Program-made: the position numbers and the translations under genes | Part shown: one piece after another, positions 11,291 through 23,984 of the stretch | Position numbering within the stretch: position 1 is the first letter of the stretch | How the letters are laid out: each line of letters opens with the position of its first letter | Source: Echiichthys vipera | Lineage: Eukaryota > Chordata > Actinopteri > Perciformes > Trachinidae | Length of the DNA: 64,000 nucleotides | Direction: 5' to 3' | NCBI GenBank assembly: GCA_963691815.1 | Contig: OY829659.1 | Span: 29,864,170-29,928,169 of the forward strand | Notes under the pieces: generated by a model | Databases searched by the model: none | The model's input: the letters and a program-made list of their open reading frames with translations, nothing else | Told to the model about the DNA's origin: nothing

Positions 11291-12215
11291 GAGTAAATGG
11301 TGTAGGTGCAACCTGCATCCCAAAGATGATTGTTCATTTCTGGATTAATGTGAAATTTCAGTTTGATTATGAGAGGGCCTCATGATCAAACAAAGGAATA
11401 GACTAGGCCCGAAAGCCTGGTAGCCTTTGTTCCTGAACGCATGGACAGACAAAGAACTGCCATGCAGCTCTCCCCCAACAGGTCACACCCAGGTGTGAAC
11501 TCTCCAAGGGACCCCAAACTGTCAGTCCATTGGCTGACCTGACCTCTGGTGATGACATCACCATCATGTCTATAAAACCTGCTGACTCTCTTCTTGGATT
11601 TTCTTTCTTGGAATCTCTTCACTTGACTCGACTCTCTTCTGCTGGATCCAGGGACCAGCTGCCAGCTGTCCCTAGGCCCTGAACATGGCATGTATGGAGT
11701 AGGATCATCAGCCAGGTTAACCAAGCGGTTACCAACCTAACTCTGAGCAGCACAAAGAGTGATCTGATTCCTCTTTTGTCTAAGAGCAAACAACAAGGAC
11801 AAGAACCTTTTCTTTAACCGCTTCCTTCACAAGGACAGACATTGGCATTGAAGCAACATAACTAATCTTTCCCATCTCATGGACTGGTAACTAACCAACA
11901 AATGGGCATTACTACATGTTATAAGACATTATGAAGGGCTATGTGACTTTGTTACGACTGATGTTTAATGATGAATATGTGTGACTGTGTTGATTCAGTT
12001 AAGTTGAGGATGTTTGTTAGCAATGCTCCACACAGGTATTGCACGCACTAACCCTCGGTTAACTATAACTGTATTTGAACAGACTACACACACATAACCT
12101 GAATGTAGAACTTCTGAGATCTTCAGCCGGCTGGCTTTTGTTTGACTTAAATGTTCACACAATCTCTGCAGGGGTCCAAGCCCCACAGCCCTCCTCCTTC
12201 TCTTCTCTTTGTCTC
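11291..12215. other. Intron stretch with a promoter-like motif, origin unknown
   Basis: Around 11525-11640 there is an inverted CCAAT (CATTGG), then TATAAAA (about 11572) and CTCTTC repeats, an arrangement often seen in LTR promoters. I could not find a paired LTR or clear TG...CA ends. No coding evidence. Confidence 0.3.
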
Positions 12216-12219
12216 ATTC

Positions 12220-12879
<660 letters not shown>

Positions 12880-13187
12880 TAAATGGACTTGTACTCATAT
12901 AGCGCCTTTCTAGTCTTCTGACTACTCAAGGCGCTTTCACACTACTTGTCACATTCACCCATTCACACAGACATTCACACAGATGGCAGTGGACATCTAC
13001 ATACCACCTAATCTAACCATTTACACCACATTTACACACCCATGCGCAGCACGGGGAGCAATTCGGGGTTCAGTGTCTTGCCCAAGGACACTTCTACATG
13101 CGGACCAGGGGAGCTGGGGGTCAAACTGCCGATCTCTCGATTGGAGGACAACCCACTCTGTCACTGAGCCCCAGTAGCAGTCGACAT
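12880..13187 (-). mobile_element. tRNA-derived SINE, copy 1
   Basis: Read on the minus strand it begins with a tRNA-like head: an A-box-like GGGGCTCAGTGACAGAGTGG and a B-box-like CAGTTTGACCCCCAG. It continues with CACTGAACCCCGAATTG and a tail ending in GGCGCTATATGAG and the ATTTACC-type repeat. A second copy lies at 33163-33391 in the cipc intron in the same orientation. Its promoter boxes are mutated. Confidence 0.6.
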
Positions 13188-13267
13188 GCAGACCTGAGGA
13201 GCCAGGGAACAAACCGCTGATCTTTCAAATGAGATTAGGTAGTCAAACAACTCATCTGAGCAACATG

Positions 13268-13760
13268 GATGGTAGTGCATTCGCTTTACGGCACCATTGT
13301 GACGAAAAGAGAGATGAGTCAGAAGATAAAGTTCTAGATCTACCAGTAAATCTTCATTCCTACCCTTCATTTACCCCCAAAATATATTTTCTCAGGAGGG
13401 TGGCTGAAGTCTCCCTTAGAGATAGGGTGAGAAGTTCAGCCATCCATGAGGAACTCGGAGTAGAGCCACTGCTCCTTTGTTTAGAAAAGAGCCATTTGAG
13501 GCATCTGGTAAGGATGCTCCCTGGGCGCCTCCCTAGGGAGGTGTTCCAGGAATTTCCAGCTGGGAGGAGGCCTTGGGGATGACCCGGGACTAGGTGGAGA
13601 GATTATATCTCCACACTGGCCTGGGAACGCCTCAGGATCCCCCAGTCAGAGCTGGTTAATGTGGCCCGGGAAAGGGAAGTTTGGGGTCCCCTGCTAGAAC
13701 TGCTGCCCCTGAGACCCCACCCCGGATAAGCGGTTGAAGATGAGTGGGGAGAGTGATGAG
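13268..13760 (+). mobile_element. Rex3 (RTE clade) LINE, 3' fragment
   Basis: Starts at TTCGCTTTACGGCACCATTG and reads the Rex3 C-terminus: VAEVSLRDRVRSSAIHEELG, VEPLLLCLEKSHLRH, PGRLPREVFQ, then a GLVNVAREREVWG-equivalent in another frame. It ends in the GATGAGTG-type tail. A deletion removes the segment between YRS-like text and FLRRV. It matches the copies at 28895 and 58563. Dead. Confidence 0.8.
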
Positions 13761-14405
13761 TGAATGAGCTAGAAGATAAAACCTCAGTAACAATCAACAA
13801 AGCAATTAACACAATGTGTTGCCTTTTAAGCATCTTCTATTTGTCTAGCAGGTGTATTATAAACATCAGTTGAAACTTAATAACAAGCCATTCAAATAAG
13901 GTTTATAGATGCACTACAAAGTATTTAAGAATTATAAAGATCAGTTGCAACTTTATAATAGCCATCCAAATGTTTAGAGTTTTTCAATTAATAACCATTA
14001 ACAATGTGTTACAAATATCTTGTTCATCCATCTATGTAATGTTTATAGATGTTTTACAAATTACTTATTTTTTCAATTTCTTTTCCGTCTTTATTATGAA
14101 AGGACAGCTCAAGGTTGATAGGAAATGAGCTGCTCTAATACAAATGATTTTTTAACGGTTTTGAAATAATTTGATGATCATTAATAAATACTTAATAAAG
14201 TACATCAAATGTTATAACAAGCTGTTAAAATGGTCATTAGTAAACATAAATGACAACATGTAGACAAAGGTCTTTCACTAGAAAGTTGAGAAATGGTAAA
14301 TTCATGGTTAAACTTTAATAAATAGTTACTGTTAAAGAATACAATGATACTTAATAAGTATGTTCCAATCGAATTACATTTTATCTTCTCCCCTTCCTTC
14401 TTCAG
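13761..14405. other. AT-rich end of the akt2 intron
   Basis: Repeated phrases such as TTATAGATG and TTAATAAATA, but no recognised element. It ends with the acceptor CTTCTTCAG at 14405. Confidence 0.4.
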
Positions 14406-14508
14406 CTCCCGCCACTTTTCAGACCACAAGTGACATCAGAGACAGACACCCGGTACTTTGATGACGAGTTCACAGCGCAGACCATCACACTCACTCCCCC
14501 AGACAAGT
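14406..14508 (+). CDS. akt2: AKT2-type kinase, AGC C-tail exon
   Basis: This 103-bp exon encodes LPPLFRPQVTSETDTRYFDD followed by EFTAQTITLTPPDK. It includes the turn-motif site (the threonine before PP in TLTPP) that mTORC2 phosphorylates in AKT. The acceptor is TTCTTCAG and the donor GTAGGT (14509) splits a tyrosine codon T|AT. Length and phase match vertebrate AKT genes. PPLF replaces the usual PPF-K, a small difference. Confidence 0.93.
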
Positions 14509-14626
14509 GTAGGTATCCTCTGACAGGAGTGCAACACTGTCATTACCGATCCACCACTGTCCATGATCACTGTCTGGGTTCTTGACTCGCATGTGATTAC
14601 TGAATCCTGCTTTCTCGTTTTTACAG

Positions 14627-14706
14627 ATAACAGTCTGGACTGCGAGGACCCTGGCCAGCAAGCACATTTCCCCCAGTTCTCCTATTCTGCTAGCATTCGA
14701 GAGTGA
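14627..14706 (+). CDS. akt2: AKT2-type kinase, last coding exon (hydrophobic motif)
   Basis: The exon completes the split tyrosine and reads NSLDCEDPGQQAHFPQFSYS, then ASIRE and the stop TGA. The hydrophobic motif FPQFSY carries the second regulatory serine of AKT kinases, and the end SASIRE is AKT2-like. The acceptor is TTTTTACAG. The coding part is 80 bp and the exon runs on as a long 3' UTR. Confidence 0.93.
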
Positions 14707-14717
14707 TAATATCTCTA

Positions 14718-14758
<41 letters not shown>

Positions 14759-17412
14759 CATGAGGCATGAATGACTTGGCCACATCCTTAGAGCTATAAA
14801 ATGACCAGAACCTTCATCTTCAACAAGGTTTAAGTCTGTCAGGATCTAAGTGCCTCGGCTGGTGGCCATATTCTATAGAAACCCCGTATGTCTACACCAC
14901 GGACAAAGCCTTGCTACACTGGCTATACTGTATCAAACTCGACTTCAGTACCTCACATAGTCATCAGCACAACTCAACAACACAATGTCTTTAGCACCTT
15001 TGAATGGCCTATAAACAACTTTATACCTGCTTTTTCAGACTGTAAACCACAGATAATTTAAATTTTTTATGGAAGCCATATAGTTCCTTCGTGATGTTTC
15101 CAAGTGCTCTTCTAGCTGTTACCACTGGTGAGACAGGTGTGTGTGTGTATGTGTGAGCGAGGAAGGAGCAGGGCAGTTTGTCAGGGGATTTTCTGTTAAG
15201 TGTGTGAATTTTTTATTTTTCTTCAGTTTTTCTTTCTTTTCTTTGAGAAAAAGGGGGGTCATCAAATCAAAACTGAATGTCACACTTGAGTCAGTGTGTC
15301 TGCGTGAGCATGAGTTTTTTTGTGTGTCTTCATACAATGCTCGCCTGATATGTTTCAAGAACAAGAGCTGAATGGATGACACATGATGATGAAAATCTCT
15401 GCGGTGAAAAGCTTTGAGCGAAACAAGCTGTTGAACAGAGAGGCTTCCCTTTGTAAACTGTATGCAATGAAACCAATCACTTGTTTATTAGTTTGCTCTC
15501 ATTTCAGAATTTGATCTTGAACAGATATTTCATGTGACACACCAATTAATAAGAACTGGGATTACCTGACTGCACAAGGTGTTTTTTTTTTGTTTTTGTT
15601 TTTTTGTCAATTTAATCTTTCTTGATCAGCAAAATGCACAACATCCATGTGCTTTAAGAGGCTTAGCACTTTGTTAATTGAAGCAGACCTCCTTTTTCTC
15701 AGATAGACCATGTTCATAATGTAGCTAAAATTGGATGATTGGTGTCAGGGCTTTTTCTTTTGAAAATCTCATGGAAATGTCTGTTGCACCGAGCATCTGA
15801 AACTGTGAGATACCAAATGCTGGCAACACATGTCATACCAATTTTAATTTCTTGTATGTCTGGATTTTTTTCCATATATGGCCATACAAACAATTGCTGT
15901 TACTCGTCAATAGGCAGCAAAATTATAAGTTATTGTTTGCGGCCAAAAGCACTAAGGTCAGGGCCAGCTTGGAGTGTATTGAGAGGGGACCCCTATTTGA
16001 ATACCCTTGTTACCAACAGTTTAAACGTCATCATAACAATTAATAACACATAACTAACTCTCTTTAACAGAGCAAAACACCATGGCCTATAGCAATTTGT
16101 GACACATTAAAAATGTAACACTAATAATTGTATATTTACAAATTTACACAGCCAAGAAGCATGTTTTTATATTCCTGACAGGAGAAAAAGGCACTGTTAA
16201 ACCCATAATAAGGCCTAGTCAGGCAAAAAAGACATAAATCTGTTTACCTTGAAACTGCCAGAAAAAACAGTTATACAAACATTGGATCATACCGCCAAGC
16301 ACTAATGTCTGGTCAGATTCATAATCTTGTTGGCTTCTGTGATCAGGTTTTGATTCAAATCTTACGTTTTGACTATTTCATTTTGATATCCTTGCAGGGC
16401 TGTTTGTGTTTAGACAAACAATCTGACATTTGAGAACTTTTATTTTGGTTAAATGAGAAAAACTAATTGAAACCCTCAGAGTAAGGTATTTAAAAAAAAC
16501 TTTTTTGTGGCTTTTTATTTTTTAATAAATAGGAAGGGGCATGCAGCAAAGGGCCATAGGTTTGAGTCTAACCTGGGTTGCTTCGGTGAGGACTCAGCTT
16601 CTGGGGTGCCCGTTCTACAAAGTGAGAAACAGCGCCAAACTCAATTCCCTTTCAGAGCACATTTGAGGTGTTATCCTTTTGTAGTATTAAAAGCTATTTC
16701 TTCAATATTTCCAGTTCACTTATAGCTATATGTTATAACGTATCTTTCTAGTCTTTCTATGAAAGTACTCTTTCTCAGATCATAAAGCAGCATTGTATAC
16801 TTGACCTACTTGAACCTTTACAAGTTTGAAGTTGTGGCTGATAATTCACAAGTTTTACTGTTCTTCTGGCTGTTGTGTAATGTCATCTTTATGTACATGC
16901 TATTGTGCTTAAAATGTTCCAGTGCATCCACCCGACTGCTGCTTTTCAGACTTGACTGAGTCACTAGGTTTGATTAGACATATTTTAGCTGGAGAACCAA
17001 GAAATCATCCAGGAAGCTGTGTATATTATGAACATGGTCCATTGTGAGATTTTGTGTTTGAGTGCAATGGTGACTTGCAGGGATGTCTTTTTATTATTCG
17101 TAATTCTTCCCATCTGTTATTAATCACTGCATAACATAAAAGAGTGAGAAGGGAAGGTGCACCGTTATCATTTGTAATACTTGGTGTTCTACTGGACATG
17201 GAAATGCACTCAACATTGTATTGGTGCTTCACTGTTGACTCACTGGTAACAAATGGAGAGCTGGTGCAGGTAACGAGCCTTTTATCACCTGTGTTGTTTT
17301 GAAATATTTCAGTTCTTTTTGTGTGTCCCCTGATTTTCTGCTGTTTTACTCCTCAACTTGCTGTTGTCCGTCATCCATCCTGTACCTTGAACCCCCTTCA
17401 CCCCCAAATAAA
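14707..17412 (+). other. akt2: Probable akt2 3' untranslated region
   Basis: It follows the stop codon without recognisable mobile-element coding sequence and contains long U-rich tracts. A candidate polyadenylation signal AATAAA lies at 17407-17412, with a GT-rich stretch soon after. Another AATAAA lies near 16523, so shorter forms are possible. The end is inferred only from these signals. Confidence 0.45.
14718..14754. repeat. (CA)n microsatellite in the akt2 3' UTR
   Basis: About 18 CA units starting 12 bp after the stop codon. Confidence 0.95.
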
Positions 17413-19389
17413 GGAAATTCATAATGGTTGAAGGAAATGTCTGCTTTTAGTTCCATCTTCTATTTAAACAGTTAATTTCTATGTGTCTATGAATGTGATT
17501 GTGAAAGATAGTGATCCAGTACACGTTTTTAACTGTCTCAATAGATCCTCCTGTCTGTTTTTTTTTTTTTTTTTATCCCTCCACTATAAGGCACTATAGC
17601 TGTTTCTGAACACATTTTTAGTATTGATACAGGCACCAAGCACTTGAGTGAGTATAGAGCATATGAAAGTTGTGGTAGGTGGGGAGTGCATTATTAGTCC
17701 CGCCTTCCTCACCCTCAGTTGGGCAGGTGTCCTGCCTCTTCACCTTTCACTCCTAAGGATTTAAGCAGCATGAAGCAGATGTTACCTCTACGATCTCTCA
17801 AAGCAGAGCTGAGAAGTTGGGTGATGGCTGCCACACATTTAGCCTTTCTGATGCTTTTCTGCTGCTACTAAGCCCAGCCTCAGCCACAGCAGACTGACAA
17901 CACAACAGCAGCCCAGATGTCAGCCACAGAAGTTACATGCAATGGGTTGTTTTGTTTTTGAAAAGGGGTTTTCAATATTTTAATTTGACTAAATCTGCAG
18001 TAAACATTCCACCTCCACATCAGACCATCGCCAACCCTTTGGCATCATTTCACAGGGAACAGTCTCCTATAAATTGACATCAGGACCGCCTTCTATGCTC
18101 GTACATGTGCAATCGTGGTTTACTGAAGCCCACCTCTCAACCGGGCCATGAGTAAGAGTAATACAAGTTAGTTTTCTCATCAAAGGTTTACTTCCTCCAA
18201 AGTGAAGCTAAATCTTATCTCATTGGGCTCTATGACCTAATGTGAATCAAGTTGAGGTCCTTGACACGAAAAATGACAAACTGCTTTTTAGTTTTTTTTT
18301 CTTCATATAATTGATACAAATATGCTCAAAGATGTCAAATGCAGTGATCACAATTTCATATATGTTTGTTTATTTCATTTTGACACAACCACACAACCAA
18401 CACGAGTGTACACAACATTTTCAATCTTGCTCCGCATGAGGATGAATCATTTCTCAGGGGTGCAAACTTTGGTCATTCATGTGCCCAGTGACCAGTGACC
18501 TAATCTAGCATCCTTGATGCACATTCATTTGTCATGGTCAGCTGTTGTACTGTTACTACAGGCTGAAAATGTTTGTGTATTATGAATGTCAATAGAGGTA
18601 GCTGAACAGAATAGAATGGTATTAGATGTATATATTGTTATGATTTGGCACTATAAATAAAATTTAATTGAATTAATATTAGATGTACAGTATATATTAA
18701 TGGTAACAATAGAATGGTAGCTTAACAGCAGGCTTCCTTTTTCCTGAGCAGTGGCAGCAGTGTATTACATAACAGTGTTGGGGTTGGGACCGTCTGCCAG
18801 GGAACATTGTCTGCATGCTGTCATGTTTAAAGTGTAATTCCGGTGTAAAATCATCCCAGGGTCTTTTTTGGCAAATTCGGTCCTCAAATAATCCATCAAG
18901 ACAATTTTTTGCGTGTATGAACGACTAACGGAGAAATCCGCGAGAGTTGCTAACAGTCGCTAACAGCTGGACATGGCTAACACTGATTAGCTCGGGGCAG
19001 TACGGTGAAGGTATTTAAATGTCTTTTTTAACCACTAATATTGCTCAAAATAACACCAAACCTCTGCAGTAGCATAAGAAGAGTCCCTACACATTAACCA
19101 AAGCACCGTCAACGTAGTTAGTTTATTGAAAGAATGTTTTTTAAGACTTACCTATGGCCTTCTTCAAGCACGCCTTCCTTGGGTCAGAAGCTCTTCTAGG
19201 AATTATGAAGTTGTCCTTTTCCAAATGTTTGCTGCAGACACGGTAGTCCCTCTGCCTAAGCGTCTCTATCTTAGGCATTCTTTTTAGGTTATATTTGTTT
19301 CATTATTTTAGCAGCACCCATAGGCCCTCTCCTTTTGTTGTTGTTCTGTATGTTTGTTCTTGTTTTCTAAACACTTTCCCTCATATCTC
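17413..19389. other. Region between akt2 and the Rex3/ERV block
   Basis: No gene recognised. Near 18645-18690 a LINE-type tail (GGCACTATAAATAAAATTTA followed by ATTGAATT) is probably the end of an L2-like element. The rest shows no motif I can name. Confidence 0.4.
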
Positions 19390-19469
19390 TCATCTTCAAC
19401 CACTTATCCGGGGTCGGGTCGCGGGGGCAGCAGCTCTAGTAGGGGACCCCAAACTTCCCCATTCCCAGG
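19390..19469 (-). mobile_element. Rex3 LINE 3' end, separated by the ERV
   Basis: The minus strand gives the last Rex3 codons and tail (GGGGTCCCCTACTAGAGCTG, then CCCCGGATAAGTGGTTGAAG). The element continues at 28891 beyond the retrovirus-like insertion. The target duplication CAGG marks the join. Confidence 0.8.
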
Positions 19470-20292
19470 TGTAGGAATTTTACACAATACTTTTCAGAAT
19501 TTCACACCAATCAAAAGGACCTAGCAGAGTATATATTGCGTAATTCAAATTCTACAGGAGGCTTTCTGGAGTCAGCAGAGTCGTTGGTAGTTTAGTGCGC
19601 CAGCAGGCATTTATTAGCAGAAGAACATCGGATGATACAGACGTCTGGAGAAATGTTCTATTCTCTATCTAGAGTAACTGTGAGCACACAGTACCCGTGA
19701 TCAGAGGCAAGAAGTTCTGATATCTATTCTAAAAACTCCAGCATATAAACTTGTTACAAAGGCGTGGTTATGTGTGCGCTTGTGCGTGCATGTGTGTATT
19801 TCAGAAGTAGCAGTTGCTCCAGCCTCCATCTTCCTCCCTATGCGTAGGAGTAGCCTCTGTAGAGCAGGAGTCTTCTTCTTTATCTGTGAAGAAAGCACAA
19901 CACGTACAGCAACTTCCCTAATCTCAACTAACTTTGCCAGGTGCATATTTGCAACATGGCTAGTTCATTGTCTTTGTGACCTTGACCGACTTACTGTTCC
20001 TGTGCTTTTGGAGAAAGCAGAAAAAGATTGAGTCAAAAGTTTGTGTGCTTTTGGAAACAGAAAAGTTTGAGCTTGGACTAATAATCACTATCACACTTTA
20101 AATGATCATACCTAATAATCACACTTATCACATTCTTATTAATCATTACTAATAAACTCGCTAACATATGATTATTAATTGAATCATTGATTATCACACT
20201 CTTATTAATCATTACTAATACACACGCTAACACATGATTATTAATTGAATCATTACTAATACACACACTAACACAAGATTTTTTATTCTTCA
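19470..20292 (-). repeat. 3' LTR of the ERV-like element
   Basis: 823 bp, identical to the other LTR except A here at 19840 against G at 28438. Its inner end (plus-strand right side) carries internal repeats of the type CTAATACACACGCTAACAC. Confidence 0.95.
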
Positions 20293-20304
20293 ATTCCCCC
20301 TGTT
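20293..20304 (-). promoter_or_regulatory. Polypurine tract of the ERV-like element
   Basis: Minus strand ACAGGGGGAAT lies directly before the 3' LTR, the position where plus-strand DNA synthesis starts in LTR elements. Confidence 0.7.
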
Positions 20305-20599
20305 GATCACTCATCAGAGTGATCATTCCTCCGAGACCACAAAATCCTGGATGTCTAAAGTAATGCCACGAACGTGGCCTGCCAAGTTCCATAACTCTAA
20401 CAATTATCAAACCATGCACATATGAGATAGATTGCCACTAAAATAATGAATATTACAATAAACACACTAAGTGTCCACACACACACTGTTTGTTCTCTAC
20501 TCCTACTTAACCCCTTTACCCTATTTATCAACTCTATATACTGTGGTGTTCTTTACTATTGGTGTATGTGGGTCAATCATAGATTATATGTATTTACAG

Positions 20600-21170
20600 A
20601 AGTCCCTTAACCCTGATCGGTTAGATCTGTTCTGACTTGATCTAAGGACCTTTTGGGCTCCTCCCCCTGTCTACACCTTGAAAGGTGAATCCACTTGTCA
20701 CTGTCCTGCACTTTTACTGCTGTGGAGGTTCGCTCCACTACCCTATGGGGTCCTGTCCACCTACAATTGTGTCCACTTTCTTTTCAATATCTATACATAC
20801 ACCCAAGGTTCTCCTAACAGAGTCAGTGAGGCGGGTACTGGTCCTGACCCCCCTTGGCTTCCTGACAATGTCTTTACCCAGCCTTGGAGTTGAGTCACCT
20901 GGGACCGTGCTAGTCCTGGTGTGGCCCCTGGCTGCAGCGGTTCCTGGTGTCTTGGTCCAGGGATGGTGCGACCTGTAAATAACTCATAAGGGGTTAATTT
21001 CTTTTCTCTGTTCACACTAGCCCTCTTAGAGTATAATGCAATAGGCAAACAGTCTAATCATGATAAACCTATAGTTGCCATCATTTTAGCTATTTTCTCT
21101 GTCCTCATTTCCTCCTCATGCTTAATAGGCAGACCTGAAGCTGTCACAAAACCTGCTCTCTCTCACTCTT
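20600..21170 (-). pseudogene. ERV integrase, C-terminal fragment
   Basis: Minus-strand reading: an EKIAKMMATIGLS stretch, DCLPIALYS, then REKKLTPYELFTGRTIPGP (the conserved end of the integrase core), and after a frame change RWTGPHRVVERTSTAVKV with a WIHLSRC end, the SH3-like C-terminal domain. The HHCC module and the first two catalytic acids are missing because the upstream part is deleted or replaced by the LINE at 21171-21597. At least one frameshift and stops are present. Confidence 0.72.
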
Positions 21171-21542
21171 TTAACTGACAATGCACTGCTGCACTGGCCT
21201 ATGCAGAGTCTGCATATGCCTGCCATCAGACTGTGCAACGCTGCACAGCCACGCTGAGCGACGCTCAGGGAATAAACTAACACTACTCAAAGTGACCTAT
21301 CACTGAAATGCACCTTTATCTCTCTTGCACATTAAAATCCATATAGCATATTGTAATATAGTGTTTATCTGCGATACTGTACTTTTATTTTATTTTATTG
21401 TTGTTCATATTTTGTATTTTATATTTTATCTTATTTTTAATACTTCTGATTGTTTTGTACCGCTGCTACGATGACCTCATTTCCCCTCGGGGATAAATAA
21501 AGTTATCTATCTATCTATCTGTCTGTCTGTCTGTCTGTCTAC

Positions 21543-21576
<34 letters not shown>

Positions 21577-21597
21577 ATCTATCTATCGTATATGTTC
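21171..21597 (+). mobile_element. Truncated LINE with (TCTA)n tail inside the ERV
   Basis: Plus-strand remnant of a CR1/Rex-like LINE end. The tail reads ATTTCCCCTCGGGGATAAATA, then AAGTTATCTATC, and expands into about 80 bp of (TCTA/TCTG)n (21508-21596). It sits between the RNase H and integrase remnants, so it entered pol. Confidence 0.7.
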
Positions 21598-22017
21598 ACT
21601 CTCTTTCCCTCACCATGCTTACAAGCTGCTGTCACTGCCATCACTTCCTCTCGCTGAGCTGACGGTTTTTCTGTCACTTCTCCTGTACTTAGTGTCTCAA
21701 ACTTTCCCTGATCTTTGATAACCACTGCCCATGCTGCGCTTAGTCCTGCATTATCTTTTCTGAAACAGCAGCCGTATACATACAAGTCAATGTCTGGTCG
21801 ATCCTGTGGTTTTGCATGCAAGTCGGGTCTCACTATAATGGCTTGCGTTGTCAGTGGAATGCAGTCATGTGGGTTTTCGTCATCTGGAACTGCTAAACAG
21901 CTCGCTGCATTAACTCCTTTGTGTGTGTACATTATATTTGCATCTAAGCCGTCCTCTACTTTTCTCAGTCGAGAGCCTGATAGAGTAAAAACGGATGATG
22001 AGATTAACGCTATTACA
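21598..22017 (-). pseudogene. ERV RNase H region
   Basis: Minus-strand reading includes PDDENPHDCIPLTTQAI (connection domain), then PDIDLYVYGCCFRKDNAGLS, KFETLSTGEVTEKPSAQREE and VMAVTAACKHGEGKRVNIY. RNase H domains have a catalytic aspartate in the motif equivalent to YVYGCC; it is Y here, so the enzyme would be dead. The glutamate of QREE is kept. The frame is cut by the LINE right after NIY, before the next catalytic aspartate. Confidence 0.72.
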
Positions 22018-22351
22018 CTATGCCTGGTCAAAATTTTGAGGTGATGCCTGGATTACATTTTTCTCTAATTCTGATTGTGAGGTGATGTGATGAGTGATCT
22101 TGTACACCTGTCCTTCTTTAGAGTATGTGACTGCCGGGATTGTGGTTTGTTCCCAGTCCTGTAACTGAGATGTTGTTTTTACCATGGGCCCTAAATCTTT
22201 AGCTTGACTTCCTGCTCCTAATGCTAAGCTAATATGGGGTGTTGCAGTGTCACCCATGTTGTACCACTCTGCCTGCTCTACAGTGAGCAGGACTTGTGCT
22301 ACTACTCCTTTCTTTGATACATATGTACTATGAACTTTGGTCACTTCTGTT
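22018..22351 (-). pseudogene. ERV pol segment between protease and RT
   Basis: Open minus-strand frame reading KVHSTYVSKKGVVAQVLL, then HISLALGAGSQAKDLGPMVK. It appears to belong to the N-terminal pol region of fish retrovirus-like elements. It runs out just where the RNase H block begins, so the whole RT catalytic core between them is missing. Confidence 0.55.
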
Positions 22352-22618
22352 TTTGCACTATTTGGTCTTATTTACTCATATTTATTCAATCCATATTATA
22401 TTATTACAAAACAAACAAAACAAGAACAACTGTACTATATCATGTGAATATGTATATATGTCTATTTCTATTTCTTACCTTTTTAAAATTTAACTTTATT
22501 GCTTATTTTTGCTATTTTTTATCTTATTTTGTAATATTCTGTTGGTGCTGTGACAAAAGAATTTCCTCCTCTGCGGGACATTAAAGGTTTTCTGATTCTG
22601 ATTCTGATATATATATAT
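22352..22618 (+). mobile_element. LINE 3' tail inside ERV pol
   Basis: Plus-strand text GTGCTGTGACAAAAGAATTT, CCTCCTCTGCGGGACATTAA, then (TTCTGA)n and a short (TA)n. This is a typical truncated CR1/Rex/L2-type tail. It splits the pol frames at 22344 and 22619. Confidence 0.65.
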
Positions 22619-22964
22619 ATATACAGTCCGAAGTCAGTGTCCAAGGGGAACCCTCTACTTCCCTAAATCTTTCCTCATACACTTCTTCAGTTTGGGTACA
22701 GTCATAGAGAAAAGTACAGTGGGGAACGTCAGGGACCGGTTCATATGGGTGCACTGAGTGAATCCACGGTGTCCATTGTTGATACAGTTTCAAAACATTG
22801 GTAATTGGCGGGTCTGGGTCCTCTTTCAATTGAGTCCAGTAAACGTTGGCCGACTGTTGCTGCTGATCAGGATCTTCCCCTAGGATCCATTGTCCAATGT
22901 TACATCTTGAAGTAATTGTCTCTGAACAGTCTATTTTTACCCTATTAGGGAAATGAACTTGCAC
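22619..22964 (-). pseudogene. ERV pol segment after the protease
   Basis: Minus-strand open reading with HFPNRVKIDCSETITSRCN, then DPPITNVLKLYQQWTPWIHS and a VPHCTFLYD stretch. It continues from the protease frame and is cut by the LINE tail. Recognised only by its place in the order and its open frame. Confidence 0.5.
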
Positions 22965-23191
22965 CCCCTGTGGGCCACATAGGATATGTGTGTATATACA
23001 TAGCTTTGATGAAACTGGTAACCAGCTATTTTAGTGGTGAGGGGTTCTGTGAAAGGGAATGGCATTGGCTGTCCTCCAAATCCCACAAGGTCTATGGAAT
23101 ATTTGGAGAGCTGTTGACCGAACTGAGGTTGTATCAGAGTTGAATGTGTTGCGCCTGTATCGACTAAAAAGTTCACTTTTCGTTCGTTCAC
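22937..23191 (-). pseudogene. ERV aspartic protease
   Basis: The minus-strand frame has NFLVDTGATHSTL, the active-site box of retroviral proteases, preceded by ERKV and followed by LVGFGGQPMPFPFTEPL, the flap-like region. It is about 85 residues, near the usual size for a protease, but the surrounding frames are broken. Located between the gag zinc knuckle and pol. Confidence 0.78.
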
Positions 23192-23984
23192 TTCTCCCGT
23201 AGCAAGGAGTCAGCCTCTCCCCTTGCCCTTGACCCTGGGCACCCCTAGTATTGGTCTGGATACCCGGTGCCTTGGGGCGACTGGTTACCTGGGGCCAGTT
23301 GTGGTTGTGATGGCACCTGCTGTTGTTGCCGCTGTGGCAGGGGTCCCCCTCTTGGTAGACCTCTCTGGTTTTGTGGACAGTCTCGTGCCCAATGTCCATG
23401 ACCTCCACACACGAAACACCCATTGTCCCTGGCCCCCGGTGGTCCGCCCCTGCCCCTTCCATAACCTCCTCGAGGATTAAAGCCTCGTCCTCTTCCTCCT
23501 CTATAATTTGATTGTGGTGGGCCCCATGGTCCTGGCGGGTTCCATGGTCCCTGGGGAGGGGGTCCTGTATAAAATTGGCCTGCAACTGGGGCAACTGGAA
23601 CTGGGGATTCCCATTGGCGCTGGCTCCTCCTGTTGTTGGCTCATTTGTGCTTGTGTCTCTAACTGTAATTTGGTCAGTTATATTTTAAAATTCTCTATCT
23701 TTGTTTTGCTCGCAGCCTTTCTTTCATCTGCTCTACGCATGTGATGTTGAAGTGTCCTCATCCATATGTGTAATGGATCTGTGTCTGCTCTGGGGTCATC
23801 CTCCATCTTTGCCTGCACTTCCTTATCTGTTCCTTTCATAAGTGCAGCTTTAAACATTGATCCCTGCAGTGGATCTGACCCTGGGTTTGTTCCTGACCTT
23901 TTCCTGCCAGTCTTTCCTGCATCTAAATCTAATTGGTCTGTTGTCCCTAATCCGTATTTCTGTCCAATTAATTCTTAATTCTGT
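23192..23984 (-). pseudogene. ERV gag, capsid C-terminal part and nucleocapsid
   Basis: On the minus strand: ALMKGTDKEVQAKMEDDPRA, then DPLHIWMRTLQHHMRRADER (capsid C-terminal domain), a charged coiled segment, a Pro/Gly/Arg-rich region and a zinc knuckle of form CFVCGGHGHWARDC (C-x2-C-x4-H-x4-C). Frame changes occur between these parts. The upstream gag is displaced by the LINE at 23985-25083. Confidence 0.72.

Noticed and set aside
19701..20031. Paired frames at 19701-20031 and 28299-28629 considered as a duplicated gene
   Set aside because: Both lie in the two LTRs of one element; the duplication is the LTR pair.
23031..23594. 187-codon minus-strand frame considered as one intact gag protein
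   Set aside because: The recognisable zinc knuckle and the protease lie in other frames; the open frame is a Glu/Arg-rich out-of-frame reading.
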